Positions 56,131 through 64,000 of a DNA stretch of 64,000 nt are shown here, piece after piece. Position numbers and translations under genes: made by a program. Position 1 is the first letter of the stretch. Every line of letters starts with the position of its first letter. The notes beneath the pieces were generated by a model. That model was not told where the DNA came from. It worked only from the letters and a program-made list of their open reading frames with translations, and ran no database searches. The stretch spans positions 248,001-312,000 of the forward strand of contig NW_026262740.1 in NCBI RefSeq assembly GCF_021869535.1, in the 5' to 3' direction. Source of the DNA: Mytilus californianus. Its lineage: Eukaryota > Mollusca > Bivalvia > Mytilida > Mytilidae.

Positions 56131-56495
56131 AGTTCAGGATGAAAATAATTAAACAATAATACGTAGGTCTGTTATAAGAGGCCGTCTAGGATGAAGGTTG
56201 ATGAATTTTGGACTGCCACTGGGAAAAGAGTGTATATAAGAAAGGAAAAGACATTTTGCCTTAAAACAGGCTACCTACTAAACCCTCAAAGAGTCATTAC
56301 AAGGGGTCTCATCGTGCAGAAAGCGTAGCAGTCGTCTCTCTACACGAGGCATCGGATTTAACGTCCACAGACGTGGCTGCGTACTTGTACATCCTGAACA
56401 GCCAAACTAACGCTCAAGTGTGAAAATGGTTGTATTGTTGGTCGGAAGAGAAGACCTAAGTAGCCATATTTCTGTTATACGGTCACCCTCGTGAT
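56131..56495 (-). repeat. SINE-like element (family S), old copy
   Basis: Diverged copy from TTCAGGATGAAAATAATTAA to GGTCACCCTCGTG, lacking the tail. First SINE of the composite 2-kb unit, immediately downstream of the gene. Confidence 0.75.
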
Positions 56496-56935
56496 TTTTT
56501 GTTAAGATGAAGGCAGCAGATGTGGTACATTCGTCAATGAAAAAGCGACCCAATGACAAAACAAATGTTACGTAATACTAATACGCGTACAATTTTCAAC
56601 ACATTACACTTTCAGAAGCCAAAACTTTGTGACGGAATAAACTCTTCAATTTCAAAAAACACTTTCAAGGATCAGCAATCTATACCAAATTCCCCATATA
56701 AAAATACAATGAGATTCGCCAAACGACTGACAAGGCTCGTGACCTCAGACAGGCACAAAGACATGTGTTCAGATTTAAACATTATGCTTTACTCCCATAG
56801 AACAAACCATTATCTTTCCGGAAAGCATATTGTTCGTTTAAATTGTCCAAAATAAAACTTGGAATAACAGTGAATGTCCTGTTTCCCTTTCTTGTTTTTG
56901 CAATTTGTACCTCAAATTATGTTTAATCTTTAAAA
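56496..56935. repeat. Composite unit 1, segment B
   Basis: TGAAGGCAGCAGA, AGCGACCCAATGACA, AATACGCGTAC, TATACCAAATTCCCC and CTCAGACAG...ACATGTGTTCAGA recur in the same order at 59885-60425 and 61915-62470. A 100-codon reading frame here is not conserved in the other copies, so no gene is called. Confidence 0.8.
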
Positions 56936-57054
56936 TTTTAGATTGAGACCTTCTTTTTCAACATTTTAAAAACAGGAAAACTGTTAGTTACAATGAAAAT
57001 CATTCAACTTCTAGAAGCGATTGAGATAGAATTGTATCTAAATGTATCATTTCA

Positions 57055-57800
57055 ATGAATACTGTAGATTTTGTTTTTCTTTCGGGGGTACCAATTTTCA
57101 TGGATTGATGTAATTAGATTTCGTGGTTACACCAAAATTTGCATAAAAGCCAATAGAAAACGTGTATTTCGTTGAACATTTGAATTGATGCTTCACCTCA
57201 TACTTCGAAATCCACAATTGAAGACGCCTTCATCTAAAAGTCTGGTTATATTGCATTTTATCTATTAGTTACCTAATACAGTCGGCGACAACGATTGAAT
57301 GATTTAATTAAAAGCACCACATAGAGCACAACTTTGGAACAAATTTAATTGTCTTCGACTGGTATGAAGGACGGGGTATTCGGGATTTTGACAACCTCAA
57401 AAACGAAGACATTACATAGGGCCAACAATTTTGTTTCGGATAGGTAACACTATGAAAACGTTGTAATGGAAAACTACATAAAGCATGTCATTATCCTACA
57501 TCATATTCGACGTCCTAATTCTGAACTGACGTGGATGCGTATTTAAGCATCACACAGAACTACGTGAAAACCCTTGGAGGTGAAACCTTGGCTCTTAAAC
57601 AGAGAGATTTGTACCGATTTCTCTATTGTGGTTAGTTGGGTCTCGAATGATATCATGTACTAAGATGTGCATAATTATAATATTCATTTTCCCCCTATCA
57701 GAAAAAAATAGGTTTTATTCATGAAGAATATTTTTAATGAAACAAAACATCTGCCACCACAATCCTCAGAGACATGTTTTCTAACTGGTAAGATCATAAC
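57055..57800. repeat. Composite unit 1, segment C
   Basis: AATGAATACTGTAGATT, ATTTCGTGGTT, AGTCGGCGACAACGATTGA, TATGAAGGACGGGGTATTCG and GACAACCTCAAAAACGAAGA recur at 60827-61300 and 62915-63600. The second SINE of the unit is absent here: B is followed directly by ~115 bases and C. Confidence 0.8.
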
Positions 57801-58204
57801 AGATAAATTGATTAATTGTTGTATGCTTCACGTTCAATGACATATTTTATTCATTTTCAAGACGATTACAAATTAAGAATACATTTAAAATGCAAGTACT
57901 GTAAAGTGAGACAATTTAAAATTCCAATTTAAAAAAAAAAAAACGCTCTACTAGCCAACATCGTCGGTGTTTTTCTGCTTAATTCATTTCGACCCATTAA
58001 TTTCGGATGGTTGTTTTCTTTACAAAAACAACATATGCTAAACAAGGTTAAAGGTAGTAAGGACCAAGGGAGTCTTAACATGGGATTGTGGGTACAGACG
58101 TGCAGCGCAGCTGGTATTTCAAATCCACCCCCATTCAAATATTGAAGTCTTTCAAAAATCACGACCCTTTCATATATTTCTTAGTTATCAGTCCATTTTT
58201 TATA
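57801..58204. repeat. SINE tail relic and flank
   Basis: 57813-57890 is a worn family S tail (ATTGATTAATTGTTGTATGC, TTTCAAGACGATTACAAATT) that recurs at 63615-63680. The following GAATACATTTAAAATGCAAG recurs at 63959 after an insertion. The rest shows no gene. Confidence 0.6.
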
Positions 58205-59365
58205 TGATTTATTATGAATGGAAATAAAGATAAGTACTTCAGACACAAGACATTTGTAAAGTGTTATTGTTATTTACCTACACTAGGTTTATACCAGAAA
58301 TAAAGATAGGTACTTCAGACACAAGACATTTGTAAAGTGTTATTGTTATTTACCTACACTAGGTTTATACCAGAAATAAAGATAAGTACTTCAGACACAA
58401 GACATTTGTAAAGTGTTATTGTTATTTACCTACACTAGATTTATACCAGAAATAAAGATAAGTACTTCAGACACAAGACATTTGTAAAGAGTTATTGTTA
58501 TTTACCTACACTAGGTTTATACCAGAAATAAAGATAAGTACTTCAGACACAAGACATTTGTAAAGTGTTATTGTTATTTACCTACACTAGATTTATACCA
58601 GAAATAAAGATAAGTACTTCAGACACAAGACATTTGTAAAGTGTTATTGTTTTTGACCTACCCTGGTATATACAAGACATTTGTAAAGTGTTATTTACCT
58701 ACACTAGGTTTATACCAGAAATAAAGATAAGTACTTCAGACACAAGACATTTGTAAAGTGTTATTGTTATTTACCTACACTGGGTTTATACCAGAAATAA
58801 AGATAAGTACTTCAGACATAAGACATTTGTAAAGTGTTATTTGTATTTACCTACACTAGGTTTATACCAGAAATAAAGATAAGTACTTCAGACATAAGAC
58901 ATTTGTAAAGTGTTATTGTTATTTACCTACACTGGGTTTATACCAGAAATAAAGATAAGTACTTCAGACACAAGACATTTGTAAAGTGTTATTGTTTTTG
59001 ACCTACACTGGGTTTATACAAGACATTTGTAAAGTGTTATTTACCTACACTAGGTTTATACCAGAAATAAAGATAAGTACTTCAGACACAAGACATTTGT
59101 AAAGTGTTATTGTTATTTACCTACACTGGGTTTATACCAGAAATAAAGATAAGTACTTCAGACATAAGACATTTGTAAAGTGTTATTTGTATTGACCTAC
59201 ACTAGGTTTATACCAGAAATAAAGATAAGTACTTCAGACATAAGACATTTGTAAAGTGTTATTGTTATTTACCTACACTGGGTTTATACCAGAAATAAAG
59301 ATAAGTACTTCAGACATAAGACATTTGTAAAGTGTTATTGTTATTTACCTACACTAAGTTTTTAC
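58205..59365. repeat. 76-bp minisatellite, ~15 copies
   Basis: Unit of 76 bp (AGAAATAAAGATAAGTACTT, CAGACACAAGACATTTGTAA, AGTGTTATTGTTATTTACCT, ACACTAGGTTTATACC). Variant units with ACATAAGAC or CACTGGG are distributed in a higher-order pattern. Two shortened units at 58660-58705 and 59010-59050 lack the AAATAAAGATAAG part. A single unit-like copy is present at the matching place in the next composite unit (61308-61390). Confidence 0.95.
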
Positions 59366-59477
59366 CAGTGTTGCAGAGAGTACTGTGTAGTTCTCCAGCT
59401 GAGCAGGAGTTTTTTCGGTATCGAGATGATTTATAAGACTTTTTTTTTCTTAAATTAAAAAGATTCCTTTGGCATAG
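59366..59477. repeat. Leader segment of composite unit 2
   Basis: TTTTACCAGTGTTGCAGAGA to TTAAAAAGATTCC recurs at 61388-61490 (GATATCAGTGTTGTAGATAG...). Confidence 0.75.
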
Positions 59478-59884
59478 TTGATTGATTGATTGTTGTTTGC
59501 TTAATGTCCAGTGGCAACTATTTCGTGTATGTTCAGGATAATGTAATAATAAATACAATAGGTAGGTCCTGTAATAGAGGCCATTTGGGATGCAGGTCGG
59601 GGGAATTTTGACTGCCAAAGGGAAATGAGTGTAGTGTATATTAGATACTGACATACATTTTGCCTTAGAACAGGCCACCTTCGGACCATTTAGTGATTTT
59701 TTGCAAGGGGTCTTACCGTTCAGAGAGCGCATGACAGTTTCTCTACATAGGCATCGGATTAAACGTCCCTTCCTGAGTGGACGTGGCTGAGTACTTGTAC
59801 ACCACGCCCCAATTTGCCAAGGGTTGTACTGCTGGTAGGTTAAAGACCTTAGTGACATTATCTCGATTCTCCCACCCTTGTGGT
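59478..59884 (-). repeat. SINE-like element (family S), composite unit 2, first SINE
   Basis: Diverged full-length copy with (TTGA)n at 59478 and a worn CACCCTTGTGG end. Its antisense reading frames carry several breaks compared with young copies. Confidence 0.85.
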
Positions 59885-60428
59885 TATTGTTAAGATGAAG
59901 GCAGCAGACTTAAATGATAAGTTTGGTATATAGGAACACTTTCTGATTATCTTTATTCAAAATGATTAATAACAGTAAGAATTAAGTAGATGTGGTGTAT
60001 CTGTCAATGAGACAGCGACCCAATGACACACACATATTACTTGGTAATAATACGCGTACGGCTTTCTTCAAATTACACTGTCATAAGCCCAAAATTTGAC
60101 TGAATAAAGTCTCCGAATTCAAACAATTCAGCAAAGACTTTCAAGGATGAGCAACCTATACCAAATTCCCCAAATGAAAAAAATACAATGAGATTTGACA
60201 AAAAACAACGACTGACAACCTAAGGCTCGTAACCTCAGACAGACATAAATACATGTCTTCAGATTAAACAATTTTGCTTTAAACCTATAATACATTCTAG
60301 TACAATTATTCCGGAGAGCTTATTGTTGGTTTAAATGGTCACACAAAAAAAATAACAGTGGAAGTCCTGATTTTCCTTTTCTTTTTTATGTAATTTGTCC
60401 TTCAAATCAATTTAATCATGAACATTTT
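59885..60428. repeat. Composite unit 2, segment B
   Basis: Same ordered blocks as 56496-56935, including CTTGGTAATAATACGCGTAC, shared only with the third unit. Confidence 0.8.
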
Positions 60429-60826
60429 AGATTGATTGTTAATTGCTTAACGTCCAGTGGCAAATATTGCATACATGTTCAGGACGAGAATAAATTTGCA
60501 AAAAAATACATAAGGTAGGTCCTGTAATAGAGGTTGCCCGGGATGAAGGTCGGGGAAATTTGGGGTGTTACTGGAAAATGAGAATATATTGAATACGGAC
60601 CCCTCAAAGAGTTGTTGCAAGGGTTCTTAACGTGCAAAGAGCTTGGCACTCTCTTTACACGAGGCATCGGATTTAATGTCCTCATTCTGACCGGACGTGA
60701 GAACGTACTTTATACATCCCGCACAGTCAAACGGACGCTCCAATTGGCGAGGGATTTACTGCCTGTCGGAGGAAGACCAATGGTGACCATGTTTCTATTC
60801 CTCAGTCACCCTTTGAGGGGGGTGTC
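60429..60826 (-). repeat. SINE-like element (family S), composite unit 2, second SINE
   Basis: Copy with an internal deletion of ~45 bases (GGACAGAAATTTAGCC...CACC missing before TACGGACCCC) and a G-rich end. The right flank GTCATAATGA resembles the left flank of the matching copy at 62477. Confidence 0.85.
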
Positions 60827-61387
60827 ATAATGAATACTGTAGACTATATATTTTAGTAGGTACCTATTTTCGTGGATTTAGGATGTTCGATTTCGTGGTT
60901 TAACCAAAACTTACTACAAACCAATAGAAAACATCTTCATCTCAAAGTCTTGTTATATTACATTTCATCTATGATTTACCAAATAACATTACAGTCGGAG
61001 ACAACGATTGATTGATTAAAATAAACAACACAAATTTGAATGGTATGAAGGACGGGATATTGGGGATTTGGTATGAAGGACGGGGTATTGGGGATTTTGA
61101 CAACCTCAAAAACTAAGACTTGTTACATAGGGTCAACATTTTTGCCTCGGATAGGCAACCCCAACAACATTGAAAAGTAAAGCTATAGTAAACATGTCAT
61201 TACCCTACATCATATTCAACGTCCCAATTCTGAAATGACGTGGATTCGTATTTATACATCCCACCTATATTTCTAAGTAATCAGTACATTTCTTATATGC
61301 TTTATCATGAATGGAAATAAAGGTACGCACTTCAGTCAAAAGTTATTTGTAAAGCATTACTTTTATTCAACTGCACTGGGTTGATAT
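60827..61387. repeat. Composite unit 2, segment C with one minisatellite-like unit
   Basis: Segment C blocks as in 57055-57800. GGTATGAAGGACGGGGTATTGGGGATTT is partly doubled at 61040-61095. 61308-61387 is one unit-like relative of the 76-bp minisatellite. Confidence 0.8.
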
Positions 61388-61505
61388 CAGTGTTGTAGAT
61401 AGTATTGTTTTATTACTCAGATGAGGAGGAAGTGATTCGGTATTGATATGATTTAAGACATTTTTTTTCCTAAATTACAAAGATTCTAACTTCCTAGGGG
61501 AAAGT
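61388..61505. repeat. Leader segment of composite unit 3
   Basis: Counterpart of 59366-59477. Confidence 0.7.
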
Positions 61506-61913
61506 TGATTTACTAATTGTTGGTTGATTAATGTCCAGTGGCAAATTTTTCGTGCATGTTCAGGACAATTTAATAATAAATACACTAGGTAGGTCATGTA
61601 ATAGAGGCCATTTGGCATGAAGTTCAAGAGAATTCTGACTGCAAATGGGAAATGAGTATTCATAAGATACGAACAAAAATTTTGCCTTACAACAGGCCAC
61701 CTTCGAACCCCTCAAATAGTTTTTGCAAGGGTTCATAACGTGCAGAGAGTATGACAGTCACTCGACATGAGGCATCGCATTTAAAGTCCCAATTTTGAGT
61801 GGACGTGGCTGCGTACATCCCGCATAGCCAAAATGACGCTCCACTTTGCCAAGGATTGTACTGCCGGTAGGTAGAAGATCATATCCCTCTTTCCCAGTCA
61901 CTCTTTGTGGTTC
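61506..61913 (-). repeat. SINE-like element (family S), composite unit 3, first SINE
   Basis: Diverged copy from ACTAATTGTTGGTTGATTAA to CCCAGTCACTCTTTGTGG. Confidence 0.82.
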
Positions 61914-62476
61914 TTCTTAAGATGAAGGCAGCAGACTTAAAATATGGTAAGTTTGGTATAGTGGATAACTTTTTCTTTACCTCTATTCAAATTGAATAAC
62001 ACAAGTGAGAATTAAGTAGATGTGGTTTATATGGCAATGAAACAGCGACCCAATGACAAACAAATATAACTTGGTAATAATACGCGTACGGCTTTTATCA
62101 AATTACACTTTCAGAAGCCCATAATTTGACTAAATAAAGTCTCTGAATTTCAACAATTCAACAAAGACCCTCAAAGATCAGCAACCTATACCAAATTCCC
62201 CAAATGAATAAAAATGTACATTAAAACTTGACAAAAAACAACGAATGACAAGCTTAGGCTCATGGCCTCAGACAGACAGATATAAAGACATGTGTTCAGA
62301 TTAAACAATTTTGCCTCAGACCTAAAATACATATTAGTACCATTATACAGGAAAGCATATTACTGGTTTGAATGGTCACAAACAAAAATAACAGTGAAAG
62401 TCCTGTTTTTTTCCCTTTTTTATGTATTTGGACCTCAAATAAATTTAATCTTAAACATTTAAGATTGTGTGATAAT
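61914..62476. repeat. Composite unit 3, segment B
   Basis: Same ordered blocks as 59885-60428 at about 85-90% identity by eye. Confidence 0.8.
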
Positions 62477-62910
62477 GATTGATTGTTGGTTGCTCAACGT
62501 CAAGTGGCAAATATTTCATACATGTTCAGGACGAGAACAAATTAACAATAAAAACATTAGGTAGGTCCTGTAATAGAGGTCGTCCAGGATGATGGACGGA
62601 GAAATTTGGACTGCCACTGGAAAATGAGGGTACTAGTATACTGGATAGGAACAGAAATTTAGCCTTGCAAAAGGGCACATACGGACCGCTCAAAAAGTTG
62701 TTGCAAGGGTTTTTAACGTGCAAAGAGCTTGGCACTCTCTTTACACGAGGCATTGGATTTAACGTCCCCATTCTGACCAGACGTGGCTGCGTACTTGATA
62801 CATCCCACACAGCCAAAAGGACGCCACACACTTTAGCGGGGGTTTTACTGCCTGTCGGAGGATGACCAATGTTGACCATATTTCTATTCCTGTCTCCCTT
62901 GGAGGAGGGG
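62477..62910 (-). repeat. SINE-like element (family S), composite unit 3, second SINE
   Basis: Nearly full-length copy ending CCCTTGGAGGAGGGGGG. The flanks GTGATAATGA and GTCATACTGA (GTCATAATGA in unit 2) look like a worn target-site duplication, so this SINE entered before the unit was multiplied. Confidence 0.85.
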
Positions 62911-63680
62911 GGAGTCATACTGAATACTGTGGATTATTTTTTTCTGTGGCTACCAATTTTCGTTGTTTTATGATATTTGATTTCGTGGTTTAACCAAAAT
63001 TTGCATATAAACCAATACAAAACATTTTCATCGAAAAGTCTTTGTTATATTACATTTCATCTATGAGTTACCAACTAAAATTACAGTCGGTGACAACGAT
63101 TGATTGATTTAAATGAAAAAAGACCACAAAGAGCACAATTTTGGAACAAATTTCATTCAGAACAGGTATGAAGGACGGGGTATTCGGGAATTTGACAACC
63201 TCAAAACCGAAGACATGTTACACAGGGTCAACAATTTAGCTTCGGGTAGGCAACCCAAAAACAGTGTAATGTAAAGCTGTAAGACGCCTTACATCATATT
63301 CAACGTCCAAATTCTGAACTGATGTGAATGCGTATTTATACATCCCAGAGAACTGCAATAAAACCCTCGAGGTGAAAACTTGGTTTTTAGAGATTTGTAC
63401 GGATTAATCTAACGTGGTTTGATTGAGATTCCCTTGCAAAACTTGCTCCATACCAGATATTTTTGTAACCAAAACACATCATGTGCTAAGATTTGTCTTA
63501 TATTTATATCTTCCCCTATAGTAAAAAATACAGTTTTATTCATGAAGTTATTTTAAACATCAGCAACCACAATCCGCAGATACATGTTTCCTGACTAAGC
63601 TCATAAAAGATCGATTGGATAATTGTTGTTTGCTTTACGTTCAGTGGCAAGTATGTCAGTCATTTTCAAGACGAAAACAA
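62911..63680. repeat. Composite unit 3, segment C and SINE tail relic
   Basis: Segment C blocks as in 57055-57800. 63615-63680 repeats the tail relic of 57813-57890. Confidence 0.8.
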
Positions 63681-63958
63681 AGCATTTTTGCGCCTGTCCC
63701 AAGTCAGGAGCCTCTGGCCTTTGTTAGTCTTGTATCATTTTTAATTTTAGTTTCTTGTGTAATTTGGAGTTTAGTATGACGTCCATTATCACTGAACTAG
63801 TATACATATTTGTTTAGGGGCCAGCTGAAGGACGCCTCCGGGTGCGGGAGTTTCTCGCTGCATTGAAGACCCATTGGTGGCCTTCGGCTGTTGTCTGCTC
63901 TATGGTCGGGTTGTTGTCTCTTTGACACATTCCCCATTTCCATTCTCAATTTTATTTT
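63681..63958 (+). repeat. Dispersed repeat M2 inserted in the tail relic
   Basis: It begins GCCTGTCCCAAGTCAGGAGC (shared with the start of M1) and ends GTCTCTTTGACACATTCCCC, CATTTCCATTCTCAATTTTA. It separates GACGAAAACAAA from GAATACCTTTGAAATGCAAG, which are close together at 57870-57885, so it inserted after the composite unit was duplicated. Confidence 0.75.
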
Positions 63959-64000
63959 AAGAATACCTTTGAAATGCAAGTATTGTAAAGTGACAATTTA

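Noticed and set aside
56553..56855. 100-codon frame downstream of the gene, considered as a further exon
   Set aside because: It lies in segment B of the composite repeat and is interrupted in the two other copies.
58205..59365. Regular repeat array considered as CRISPR-like
   Set aside because: Units are contiguous 76-bp tandem repeats without unique spacers, in a eukaryotic setting.

Overview
The window looks like nuclear DNA of a bivalve mollusc, most likely a marine mussel (Mytilus-like). The reasons are strong AT richness, widely spaced small exons with GT..AG borders, a dense load of short interspersed and tandem repeats of types I associate with mussel genomes, and no bacterial gene structure. 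The species is an inference.

One host gene can be reconstructed by hand on the + strand, from 13012 to about 56060, in about 12 exons spread over 43 kb. It encodes a signal peptide (exon 1 and the start of exon 2), a cysteine-rich N-glycosylated ectodomain (exons 2-5), one transmembrane helix split across two mini-exons (exons 6 and 7), and a cytoplasmic Roc GTPase (exons 8-10) plus COR domain with a Cys/His tail (exon 11). Exon 12 is a possible short end. The product would be a membrane-anchored Roco (LRRK-like) receptor of about 1000 residues. Splice phases agree across nearly the whole model. Three single-base homopolymer shifts are needed: in the P-loop, in COR and in exon 5. A degraded LINE also appears to sit inside exon 4. 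So this copy is either a young pseudogene or null allele, or it carries assembly errors.

The rest is mobile and repetitive DNA. A SINE-like family of about 425 bp occurs 14 times plus two tail scraps; five copies have visible target-site duplications. The left end (1-4468) is a 2.6-kb tandem duplication whose breakpoint coincides with the end of such an element. From 4.5 to 12 kb there are tandem and dispersed repeats. Intron 2 (15-30 kb) holds several composite elements with internal periods of about 160-190 bp. It also holds two oppositely oriented arrays rich in ACGCATGTG-like palindromes, one near each end.

Introns 5-7 hold fragments of a YxDD-type reverse transcriptase, a 1.8-kb tandem duplication and more SINE copies. 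Downstream of the gene (56-64 kb) a 2-kb composite unit (SINE - segment B - SINE - segment C) is repeated three times, and a 76-bp minisatellite of about 15 copies has expanded inside one unit.
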